64,000 bases of DNA, from assembly GCA_013398175.1 (NCBI GenBank), contig VZRZ01006598.1, positions 327,522 to 391,521 on the forward strand. The letters run 5' to 3'. The translations under genes and the position numbers were made by a program. The notes beneath the pieces were generated by a model. The model worked only from the letters and a program-made list of their open reading frames with translations. It was not told the DNA's origin and searched no databases. Position 1 is the first letter of the stretch; every line of letters starts with the position of its first letter. This DNA is from Climacteris rufus (Eukaryota; Chordata; Aves; Passeriformes; Climacteridae). This document shows positions 36,601 through 48,040 of the stretch, piece after piece.

Positions 36601-39600
36601 GATATCAGGTTCTGAGTGGGCTTTGTTTACAATATCAGGTTCTGAGTGAAGATTTTACAGCACATACCATAATTATAACAGTTCCCATGAACAGCACAAA
36701 CTGGCATTTACAGCTATAACACAGTGCTATATGCCAGTGTAACAACTCCACTATATCAGCCTAAATATGCATCAATGTAATTCAAGCAAATCAGATCTGC
36801 TGAATTGCAACTCTCTTGGAGGAATCCTTGCTATTCTCTCTGTTGAGTACTGGAAAATACAGCAGGTACAGCAGTATAGCAGGTCACAGAGAAGAAACTT
36901 CTGTAAGCAAGAAAGAAGGGATGGGCAATCATTCCCAAATGCCAACATAAGAATTTCACTGCTCCTATTTTGATGACCATGCTGTGTGGCATTTGGGGTA
37001 AACATGCAGAAACACTGACCATGTATTTTTCCACTCCCCATTTAAGAATTGCAGCTGCTTAGCCTGTTTGAGCACCTTCTACCGTGAGAATATATGCACT
37101 GAAGCCCCAAAGTCAAGCTGCTGATTCTAGTGGGGATTATACCATCCAATAACTACCTCTGTGAATAAGAACAGGTTTGCTCAGGCTGTAGTTATTTACT
37201 TGATGGCCTGTTCCTTGATGTTGCCACAGCACAAACACAGCTCCATGCTGTGGGCCTGTTCCTCTGCAACCTGGGTGTATAAGGGAGTAGAGTGGAGCAA
37301 AGCAACAATTCCTGTTCATTATGTAGGGTCTAAATATTAAAATGGAGGAAGAGTAGAGATAATTAAAGACAAAAAGAAGGAGATGAAAAACTGAAGAAGG
37401 TTTAGGCCACAAGAGAAAACAAGTGAGAAAAGGAAAAAGGAAAAGTAGGAGACGAAGTACAAACGAGGCAGGAAGGCAGTGCAGATGAACAAAGCACAGG
37501 ACAAGCAGGATTCCTGAAAGCTCAACCAGCTGCAACGAAAATGTCGTTGGACAACATGCAAATGCACTAGGAAAAACACAAGGAAAATGATTCATCATAA
37601 AAGCAAAATAACAACAATTCAAGCTAGGTGACTGTGTGGTGCCCTACTCTCAGAGATTCAGAACTGTAGCATGCACAGCTGAATTTCAGATATGTCCCTG
37701 AAAGCAGTTGGATTTCTTCTGAAATTGTAAGACTATTGCAGAATTAGTGTCTTGATAATGCTGAGGAAAGCAATCTCCTCTTTCCATCAGTAACCAAAGT
37801 AGTTCCTGACACTGCATTAAATAATGAGCTCCTCCACTGTTATAGTTTGAGAATGATTTGCAAGCATTTACAGAGCTATTCTATTTAAACCAGAATGGCA
37901 ACCTGTTCCCTCTTTATTTTCTTTCTTTTCTAAAGAATGGACAGAGTTCATTCTATTAGCACAAAGTACTTCTCAGAACTACCATGAAGTAGGAAAGCAC
38001 CCTTCGCTCTGATTTTCCCACCACAGGATCACACAATTCATCAAGAAGAGTATTATTTCCCACAAAGCCAACATTGGATGGAAACTCCATTGTTTCAAAT
38101 GATCCACAAACTTCCAGAACAGCAGCCAAGGACGAGGAGACTTTCCAGGAAGTAACAGGACTGCAAAAGACAGATGCAGAAAAAAAGGGAGAGAAAAAAA
38201 GCCAAACGAATGACAAAAACAAACAAACAAATCTGATGCTAATTTAGGGAGACAAGTCTCCAAGCCCCCTGTTAAACAATATGAGATATTGCCATCAAGG
38301 GCCTGTGATTGGTAATCTAATGCTCACCACATGGCAAAGGACTGAGCTCAGATTAATAATTTTTGAAACATGCTCAGATTTCTTATTTTTACAGAAGCAA
38401 TACTAAAGAGCATCAGAAGGCTGACAATGTAAGTGTGGTTACAGACTGCATCAGAAATGCCAGCTACAAAGAAGACATAATTTCTCTTAAACCATTCTGA
38501 ATTTCATATTCAGAATCAGGAGAATGATTTCACAAAGATAAGCCAGAGAAGTGGCACCTGATCAAAGTTACCTGTTAGCACAAAAAACAACTCTGAGTCT
38601 TATTAACACAAAACATCAAACACTGATAATGTCAGCATTCACTGTTGAATTAGTAAGGGCAAAGGACAAAAATAACTTGATCCAATGAATTCTCTATGTC
38701 ACCCACCCATTTCTGGTGGGTTTTTTAACATCTTGTTCTTGTCTCCACATTGCACTCTGTGCTTAGCCCAAGCCAGTTACACAAAAGCCCTGACATTATG
38801 GAAAATTTCATCTAACATAATCACAGTTACCCTGTCTGGTGGAGACAGGTTATGGGCAGCAGAGAGTCAGGCCAATGCCAGTGCAAAACTAAGTAACATG
38901 AAGCAGTACCCCACTTTTCACTGGGACATAAACCTAAAAGGGTTTTCATTGGGAAAGATGCCACAAACACCAGTACCCTTAATTTTCTTGGGGCCTCAAC
39001 ATTCACATTCTCTCCTGCAACGCTAATTCCTAGAATTTACTTACATACAAACACAGTGTAGACCAAAAAAGGGTTAAGTTTGACTTCTACAAATTAGCTA
39101 TGTATATTCAAATGAAAATAAACATTCTAATTCTCCAAAGAGAAACCATCAAGATACTGGCTTAATGATCCCAGAGCCTGTTCTCTCTGACTGTCTGCTG
39201 GTGCCTTTACCTGCAATTCTTTATGGCTGTATTATCATCATCATCATCTATGGACTTAGTATTCCAAACATACCAGCTGCCCACAACTGAAGGGCTTCTT
39301 TGCATTACCAGTTATAATTGCACTGAATGCACTACTGGTTCTGTGACATTAAAAGAAATTAAAAAAAAAAAGTCATCAAGCTTATTTTAACTTGAGAGAG
39401 TTGAACCCAGGTGAAAAACCTAAGTCAGTAACCCACAGAACCCACTAATTAATTACCATATAGATGTATGTATCCAATCTAATGGAGATCAAATTTAAAA
39501 AAAAAAAAAAAGAAGTAGCCCATTATTCACCACCAGTTTCAATTACAGTTGGGGGAATAATTCCAGTTAACATATTCTCTGTGGCCTGGCTCACACCCAG

Positions 39601-42600
39601 GAGATGTTTTCTGGGAAGAAGCTCAGAAGCAAAATCTGGCTTGAAAACTGGAACAAGACATCTCTTTTGAAGTTTTCCATCAAAAATCACAAAGCCCTCT
39701 CCACCACCAAAGAAGTCCCAAAATCTCAGTTCTCCACTTTTTAAGATTACTAGTTTCTAGAGTAGGACATTGAGATTAATGATTTTATTAATCCATTCCT
39801 TCAGTAAAATAGACTAAATCAGCATTAATTTGTTAACCTTTGTATTACTTCATGCACTTGTGCCAAATGATGTCAAGCTAAATTCCAAACTAAATCCACT
39901 TAAGAAAATAGAAAAGAACATTTCTTACCTGTTACTCTTTCCTCATAACTGTGGACTCCCACTGCTGAAGATAACCTGTCAAGTTAAAGAGTCTTCTTTT
40001 TCTTTCTTTTTGTTTAACCTCCCACTCTTAAAATGTTTAATATTACCACCTGGGAAAGAAAATGCAAGGAAAAACTTGTCTAATGTGTCAGTGGCTACAT
40101 GCCAGTTCTATTAGTCAGCTTCTGTATCAGCCTGGGTGGATAGTTCAAGTAAGAACAGGGGAAACAACCTATTTTCTAACAAGAAAAGAAACACTAAGAA
40201 TAGGCCAGAAAAAATTACATTTTAAAATACAAAAAGAGGGTAAGGTTCCAGTCATATGCAAAGGACTGGAAAATACTACAGTTTTAAGTATACTATATAT
40301 AAGTTATTTTCCAGATAAAGTCAATTTAGGTCAAAAAACATTCTGTGTGTTGAATTTTCCAACAAACTATAACTATATCCAACAGCTACAGACATGAACA
40401 CCCACCTAAAACAGAGAAAAAGAGAGTAAGCTATTTATTTTGGAAGACACTGGCACAAGAACATACACACATTAGGCACTGTTATCACATACTAAAGCTG
40501 GTGCACATTTGGGTTGCAATAGCAGTATACTTTCTAGAAGAGTACTCATTACTCAAAATAGTGAATGAATGGCAACATGTACTTGCATCCTACTTTTACT
40601 CTAAAAACTTTCATTCACTTGGTACAGGCGATCTGTTACATTCTTCAGGACTGTGCACCCTGTACTCTTGTTGGCTTACATTTTTCCACTTCATAAAAAA
40701 GGCACTGAATTTTGAAAGTACTGAAAAGAACTGAATAGGAAGATTCACAGTTTCTAGTGTTTTAAGAGCTCAGAGTTACTTTAGCAATACAACTTTCACA
40801 GCTTATCATAAATATGCTAACAAGTTTCCATTTAAAAATGAGTCATCTCATCCCACTGGAGTAAGAACACAGAACTTGTCAGATTCAGATTGTAGAGATT
40901 GCACAAGTTTCATTTACCTCTAAAGCACTGAATTAAACTAGCTTAAAAAAGGAAAGCCCTTACAGTTATTTAGTAGCTTCTGCCAAGTAAATTGCCAGAG
41001 CCAATTCAAAAGAACTGATTAATTTTCTAAATTTTGATACAATAGGCAAAAATCTGACTCATTTTTATAGGTGAAATTGTATGGTGGCATTTTAAAAGTA
41101 CTTCAACTTTGTGTTATAACAGAAGTCATCCTTCTAATTGTGGAAGATTTCCATTTCCCCATAGTGAAACCATCAAACAAGACACCAAACTTTACAGTGC
41201 AGACAAGCTACAATAAAGGTTTGGAAGAACAGCGGTAAACCTTAAGGATTTAATACAAATTTATGAACAAGAAGATCTGAATAGAAAACGCTAAGCAGAA
41301 TCATTAAAGTGTGGGACTTTAGAATTTGTTCATGCAGTCAATGACATTAAAAACCCAACTGGATGTCTTTATTGCCTCTTCTCTCCTCAAAAGCAAACCC
41401 TTTGCTTTAATAACACAGTAGATCCACGTGAGTTTACCTGGCATGCTTTCAGTTCACTCTTACATTAATCCTTTGCTAATCCGTTCTCACCTAATATGTG
41501 ATACCAAAAGGGGTGATACCACCAACAGTCAAGATAACTTCAAGTGGGAGCTTGTCAACAAGCTCCTGGAGCTAAAATTATAAACATGGATCTCAAATTT
41601 CTGCCACTGTGTGGAACTGTTAAGGATCTAGACAAGTCATTCACATTCCTCTGTGGACACCAACAAGGAGGGAAAACATTAACAGCTGTAAAGAAATAAC
41701 ACTTAAAGGTACAATTTATGCACCTGTATGAACCAGGTATGATGGGATATACCAGACTGAACACCATAAAGAAAAATCACCACTTCTACTCCACCAGAAA
41801 TTATTGGAACCTTTAATTAATACTGCAGGTGAAGAAACTCAGGTCACCATGACTCCATTCATATAAAAAAAAAGTTCCCCTCCACCCCCCTCAAGCTTTG
41901 ACAAAGAAGCTGTAAGGAGTCAAACGTAAGGGTGAAGTTTTGTCAAACAATTGCAAGGTATGTATAAAACAGGAAAATAAAATAATCCATGTCTATTACC
42001 TCTTTATCGAGCAGTTAGTACTGAAGATTATTAATGCTTAGGCCAAGTCCAACAAATGAGATCAGAAGGGCAGGACAAGGTGGCAAAACTTGTATGAAGA
42101 TATCTCAGTTAATAAAGATGGGAACAACTGAAGAACTATTAATGAGCCTGTTGAATGGAAAGCAGGCTGATAAAATACAGCATGGGAAAAACCCAGGTGA
42201 GACTTACTTACAAAAAAAAAAATCTACTTGAGCTAGTCATTTACAGGTCATAAATTAACTAACTGCTTCCAAAACAAAGTACTTTAACAATTAACACCTC
42301 AAGACACAGAAGCTGTTTACAGAGGATAAGGTAACAAAAACAAGCAAACAAAATTTGGTAACTCCATTAAAATATAAAGCATATAGTAAAACCTTTATTT
42401 ATATGTCTATTTGATTTAGTTCTAAGACTAGAAAGGAGTTAGAAACTACAAGAGCTTGCAAAAATGGACTGTAGAAAAAAGCGAAAAAAGATTATAAGAG
42501 GCATACGAAGGCTTCTGGAACAGGAAACATAGAGAATATTTCAGGAAAAAAATGAACAAGGGCCAAGAAAGAACAATTAGAGTAATCAGTTTACTGAAAA

Positions 42601-43839
42601 GGTAAACCATTCCCATATATAATTTTTCCAAATACTACCAAGAGACAATGAGACTGAAAAGCAATTCACTCAAACCTGAAAATGCTCATACAACATACAG
42701 CTAAGTTGCTTAATGTTATTGCCTACATACTTAGATTCACCTAAAGAAAAAGGCATTAGAAAGTAAACGCATACATTCGGTGCAGAATTCACCCATGAGG
42801 TTTAAGAAGGAGCCTACTGTGGAGTCCTTCTGTAGGTAGATTGCAAACAACTGGTACCTCTCACCAACTTCCTAAGGAAAACTTCTATCTTCCTAGAAGA
42901 CAGTCGTGGGTAGGTGCTCTTCAGGACAATGCATGATCATTTTGGATTGCTTTGAATCACTGCTTTCCTTCATTAAGCTTTACCGAGAACAAGGTGTCAC
43001 TGCCCAATTTTTAGTTAACGCACATACAGAAAAATACAGTTTTTAATTCCAATACAAGCTGTCAATTCAGAAAACCTTACAGAAATAAGATTTCAAGAGT
43101 GGTGGAAATATAGTACGTGTGTAGAACATCAGAAATTGTACTTGCCTCTTGGAAATGAGCAAGGCTGCAATTCATTCACAAAGATACCAGTGTAGTCTCC
43201 TGGCACTGCAAGTCAGACAGTGCTGGTGTCTGCTTAACCTGCATGGGAGTTATGCACAGAGGTAGTTGTACTACTACTGGCTGAAACACAGAAAAGGTAA
43301 GGAATGTGTTTTAACAGTAAAGAGGTACCAGGAAACAGGTCCATCTTGCAGTTTTCATTAAAGCCACGAACAGACTCAATTATTACAGAAACAAGAAACA
43401 CAGAGCTCATTAGACACTGCCTTGTAGCAAAACTGTCCTCAGCAGTCGCAGATGTTTTCTTTTTAGGCCACACAAATTCCAAGGCAAACAAATTCATTAT
43501 TCACTCTATTTCACCCTGCTAAAGTAACACCAGGACTACCACCCAAGGATAAATGCAGTACTCCATCATGACGTAATACCTTTTTTATTACAATATCCAA
43601 AAAACTGAGTATGCAAGATTTTGAGATCTCATGATCCCTTCTTCAATCTCAGGAATGTGCCATCTAAAGACTGTATATTTAAACGATAAAGGAATTTAAA
43701 TGTAAAGAAAAGAGAAAAATGCATTTTCTTCATAAACATTCTGTGTGTCTCTTCCTACCAACCACGCCATCCTCTGTAAAACCTGAAGATTTCTTTCTGT
43801 AAAGCAAATATATATATAGTGTTGGTAGCCCACCCCACC
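33633..43839. other. Gene-free stretch downstream of NCK2
   Basis: About 10 kb between the CR1/LTR composite and the proposed NCK2 3'UTR, with no recognised gene. Short repeats include a (CAT)n run near 39235-39248, and a purine-rich stretch lies at 37335-37480 (its minus-strand translation is a spurious hydrophobic open frame). The sequence becomes more AT-rich toward NCK2. A longer NCK2 3'UTR isoform could extend into its right end, since further minus-strand AATAAA signals occur, for example at 43584-43589. Confidence 0.45.
36588..36647. repeat. 30-bp tandem duplication, two near-identical copies
   Basis: GGGCTTTGTTTATGATATCA... (36588-36617) is followed immediately by the same 30-mer with two substitutions (36618-36647). 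A recent local duplication; no function is indicated. Confidence 0.93.
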
Positions 43840-44750
43840 CTGTCCCAAGATCAGTTTTTATTAATCTTCTGTATTAGTGTCAACAATCAGCTACAGATAC
43901 ATATTACTTTGAGAATTAAATACATAATCGTTTAATTCAAACAAGCAGAAGGGCAAGAGGAAAAAGCATTATGTGGATGGCACATTTGGTTGTAGATTAC
44001 CAAAACATTCAGCCTTTACAATTCAATTATTCTTTCTCTAGTAATCAACTTTCAAATAAAATTTCTCTTTGTTGCAATTACAGACCAAAATACACTAGTT
44101 TTCTTTTACTACAATCTTACCATAGTAGTTTAAGAAGTACTATTACAAAATGCTTTTAATTAGTGTACTCTTTACAAAGAGTCAGAGAGGCAATGTAATA
44201 GCAGAGTACAGTGTAAAGAGTGCTTCTAGGAACTAGGAGGTTTTGTATTATCCTACTCGGTAAGCGATATAGCTACAGAACTCACAGCCACAACTGTTAT
44301 GTCTACTCTCTCTCAGTTAAGCAGCTGCAGCTTCAGTGCATTCAAACTGTGCCCAATGTCTCTGAACGGAGAGTTCTGCCTGTGTGAGCAGTCTGAACAG
44401 ATTAACACTGGTTTGAATTGAAAACGCCCCTCCTTGATCTGAGCTAACTATGTAAACGTACACAGGAGAGGAGCGTTTTGAACTCTGCCGGGAAGGTGAG
44501 TGCTCGCCATCGCCACCCAAGGCAAACTCTCAACCTGAAGAGAGGTGGTCAGAAGTTAACAGAACTGGAACACAAAAAGAGGCAAACAAAAAAAAAAAAA
44601 AAGGACAAACAGCAACTGACAGAGCAAACACTTTAGAAGGAGCCTACTCCTTAAGCCTGCTTCAGATATTGCTCTGCTCTATAAAAGTGAATTTAGGACC
44701 TAAGGCTTGTAAGTTATAAGAGGCCCAGGTGGCCAAGTCCATCTTCAACG
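43840..44750 (-). other. NCK2: NCK2 3' untranslated region (proposed extent)
   Basis: Begins directly after the NCK2 stop codon at 44753-44751 and is taken to end shortly after the first minus-strand AATAAA (43862-43857). It contains a poly(T) stretch in mRNA sense (opposite the A-run near 44586-44602) and no open frame of interest. The end is inferred only from the poly(A) signal and the G-rich sequence after it. Longer forms using later signals, such as that at 43589-43584, are possible. Confidence 0.5.
43857..43862 (-). terminator. Candidate NCK2 poly(A) signal
   Basis: AATAAA on the minus strand, the first canonical hexamer after the NCK2 stop codon (about 890 nt downstream). It is followed within 15-35 nt by GGGACAGGGTGGGGTGGG, a G-rich stretch of the kind that acts as a downstream element for cleavage. 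Use of the site is inferred, not shown. Confidence 0.5.
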
Positions 44751-44945
44751 TCACTGAAGTGCTTTCACAAGATATAGCTTTTCCCCGTGTTCACTGGTGA
44801 AGATGGGAGCCTTTTTGTAGTGTTCCACCAACTCATCCATAGTATTAAAGCGTCGCTGCCCAATACAATAGACATTGTCCACGAGCTGCACCTTGAAATG
44901 TTTGTTCTTCCCCGATGCTTTTAGAGATACTGAGAAGTCACTGGG
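44751..44945 (-). CDS. NCK2: NCK2, last coding exon (C-terminal two thirds of SH2)
   Basis: Encodes residues 317-380 of the SH2/SH3 adaptor NCK2, starting PSDFSVSLKASGKNKHFKVQ and ending LYLVKALQ before TGA. The acceptor is TTTTTGAATTCTTCCCAACAG, giving phase 0 and joining SESS of the previous exon to PSDF exactly as in vertebrate NCK2. The SH2 domain binds phosphotyrosine on receptors and docking proteins and, with the SH3 domains, links them to actin regulators in the cytoplasm. VDNVYCIGQRRF distinguishes NCK2 from its paralogue NCK1, which as I remember reads KETVYCIGQRKF there. Length and sequence match the human protein almost throughout (for example VKALQ against VRALQ). The exon is intact. 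Confidence 0.96.
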   Translation of the reverse strand, partial: PSDFSVSLKASGKNKHFKVQLVDNVYCIGQRRFNTMDELVEHYKKAPIFTSEHGEKLYLVKALQ

Positions 44946-46559
44946 CTGTTGGGAAGAATTCAAAAAGAAAAGAAATAATTACATAAAAGTGAACAAAATG
45001 AAGGCATAATTTTGTGGTTTCAAGAACAAACTGTGTCATATAGTTGATGGTAATTTATGTTAGTCTTTGTTCCATAGCTCGGTGCTTTAGCTACTTAAGG
45101 AACCCAATAGCCTATTATTCAATAAATAATTGCCATCGTTATTAACTTGCGCAGTTAAGTCAGTTAAGTGAAAGCTCCCCAGATGCACAGTCTGAAGTTG
45201 CCAATTACATGACTAAATTGCAAATATTATCTTAGTTACTCAATCTAGAAGAGCGAGAATGTCAAGGAGAAGGGAAAAACTTTTATCATGCATGTCTTCC
45301 TTGCTAGAGAGCCTGGAGAAAACAATTACTGCAATATTGCTTGGGTGAGATGATGAAAATTCCCCATATTGCTTTTTTTAGAGCTGTGACCACTAGAGGG
45401 CCGTTCTTGCTTTGCATTGCAAAAGATAAAAACACATCCACCTTTTATCTTCATTACCACATGTATGGGGAATAATTTCTCCCACTGAGTACTCTTTCTT
45501 TGCAAAAAAGGATAAAGCTATAGAATAAAAACTCAATACAAATCCCACCATCACACCACCACTCACAAAAGACAAAATTTAAGCACTAATTAAGTTATTC
45601 AGGACAGAACAATTTCTCATGATAAATCTCTTTGTCTTGGCAATCAGTTCCTTTAACAAGGAGAGTGCTGTCATCCAAACAGCCAGGATGAGACCATTCC
45701 ACTTTCTTCACCACATGCCACCTCATTTCCAGCTGAACCCTGTCTCCAGCCATCTACTGCTGCTGCTGGCTAGCCAGAGAGATGGTGTAGAAGCCTGGGC
45801 AATAAGGATTTAATGTGCTGCTATGCCTCAAACATCGATGACCATTCAAGCAGGTAAGTTAGAACAGGACGTGGGTGGAAAGGGGGGATGGGCAGAGGTA
45901 GGGCAGCACCTTTCTGCACCCAAGTTCCCTGTTGTGGCCCATGAAGACTGCACAAAAGAAAATAGTGCAGGAATGGGAATGGGGTCAAGGAGCACACAAC
46001 TCCAGTAAAGGAGGATCAAGACCACCAAAAGACCGTCAATTCATCCCCCATTTCCAGAAAGGTCCAGAAGACTACACATGCTAACTCATTTATATGAAGA
46101 GTGAAAAACTTAACCCCAGAGCAGGGAAAAGTTACTTCTAAGAAGGTACCCCCACAAAGCCTTGGTGATGCACCCTCCAGGCCCTGGATACTCTGTTGGC
46201 TGGATCGACACTAGATCCAGGACTGGGGATGTCCTGTCTTCTCTAATCTGATCTCCCTTTTGCTTTCTCCTTCTTCCCTCTTTTCTTTTATTATTCCTCT
46301 TACTATTAGAGGGTTCAGGCAAAACATACACAAATTTCTATGCCAAGTGTGTAGTTTGCTAGCAAAACTTCATGAGCTTTTTTTTTACCCTTCTGGTTTC
46401 TGCCATTCTTTTTTTGATGAATCTTGGATGCTCCCTTTCACATAGGAGTGGGATGCAACAGATGGGAGCATGAGTTTGCCCTGTGAGAGATGTGTGGAGG
46501 TTGGTGTCACCTAGCCAGCAGGAAAACTAATAATAAAAAGCACACACTGGAGTTTGTAG

Positions 46560-48040
46560 TAAGCACTTAATGGAGATAGGTTATGCCTGATGGGACTCTG
46601 GAGGTACTGCTGCAGGGTCTCAGCCCACTGAAGGCATGGCTTCAGGCACAAACTGCTGAAGGCATGTGCCAGGCTTTAGACATAACCTTCGTGTGTCCCT
46701 CAGGCCTTTCTGCGACATACTGCTGCTTCAGCTGGTCCAGCATTGCAAACCTGAGCTTGTCCAGGCTAAAGAAAGTGCTCTGAGCCAGCTGGTGGGTTGC
46801 CTTGTGAACAACCCCAAGCACAGCTGTGGCACAGCAGAGTGGAAGGGTCAGAAGCCCTCACATGTTACTGCTGATACCAGACTTGAGTTCATGAAACCAC
46901 AGCCTCCAGAGTCCTCTCCACTGCATTTGCAAGGGGTCAGACACACAGAGTACACACCCAAATAAGCATTTTCTCAGACATGCCGTCTTTATTCCGGCAA
47001 TAAAGTGGGTCTCTGCCCACGCATCCCTCATGTTCTGCCTATCCCAAAATCTCATCCCTTGCATCTCCCCCTCACCTGTTTTAGAACTAATGCTTTCTTT
47101 GCCTTCCCTCTGACTCCATGTGCCCTGCCCACAGCAAACAAAGCTCCTGCCATGCTTGTTGATCTGGCTATGGTCCAACTCCTTAAACTTGCAGTTCCAC
47201 TTTGGGCAGCAGCTCTTCCCCTTTTGTACTGCTCAAGGCAGCAGCAAGCTCCCCACACCTCTGGCCTAACCCTCTTCTACCTCAAGCCACTACATTCCAG
47301 ATCAACAAGCATCACTTCTTTAAACATTATTTTATGTAACACCCATAGGATAATTATTTGTTCCATCTATAATCCAGTGTCACGGGGCCTTGACCAGGTC
47401 AGTGCATGCTCCATCAGGAAGGCTTCTTTTGGCATCAAGCAGCCACTTGCTCAAAATACATGGAACACTCTCCGTGACTGCCAAGAGGGGACTGGGAAGG
47501 GTGGGGGAAAAGCTGATGGAAAGAAATGTGCTTAAGAGAGTATCTTTGGGAATTCCAATGCTCCACCCAAGATACGTTTTGTGCCCTGTGTTACATCCCT
47601 AACTCCAAGTTTGAAAACTGCTATTTTAAGCCAGCTATCTCTGATATTAAGCCCCGGCCTGAGGAGCGTCACAAAGACGGCTGCACAGAACTCACACCAA
47701 GACCGGTCTATTTGCAGCACCCACCCCACTGGTTTAAAGCTAACCTGACTACCAACACTTTGCTGTGGTTAATGCCCTGAACGCAGTGTGGACAAACCCT
47801 CCAGCAGCCATAGCCACATAGGCCTGGGACCTGGTTCCAGTGGAATCTCCGCAGCCCCAAGTAGCAGCCATTAAACAGTAACAAAGCACCTGCACAAAAT
47901 TCTGCAGAAACTTTGGGACCCTGGGCTCAAGGAGGAGAAATTCAGGGCACGGGCCCTGGGCAGTGTCCTGATTGCTGTGCTCTGAACACAAGCAGGTCTG
48001 TAGGGCCTCTCCAAGGACAGCACTTACAGACTAGCTGTTT
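46560..48040. other. Unclassified GC-richer patch in NCK2 intron
   Basis: This 1.5-kb segment looks richer in GC and CpG than the surrounding intron and carries longer open frames on the plus strand (47005-47535, 176 codons) with no known motif. Near its middle CTTTATT-ccggc-AATAAAG (46987-47005) and GTGGG-tctctg-CCCAC (47005-47020) form two adjacent perfect hairpins, the first giving a poly(A) hexamer on both strands. It could be an old mobile element, such as an LTR, whose ends I cannot define, or unique sequence of different composition. Confidence 0.4.

Noticed and set aside
37137..37622. 161-codon minus-strand hydrophobic open frame resembling a membrane protein
   Set aside because: The hydrophobic run comes from a purine-rich plus-strand stretch (37335-37480), whose complement codes for Phe and Leu by composition.
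3881..43839. Search for exons of ECRG4, which lies beyond NCK2 in mammals
   Set aside because: I looked for its characteristic C-terminal sequence by eye on the minus strand and did not find it. The gene probably lies beyond the left edge, but short exons could have been missed.
47005..47535. 176-codon plus-strand open frame in the NCK2 intron
   Set aside because: No domain or signal feature that I recognise. It lies in a GC-richer patch where long chance frames are expected. Kept only as part of the patch finding.
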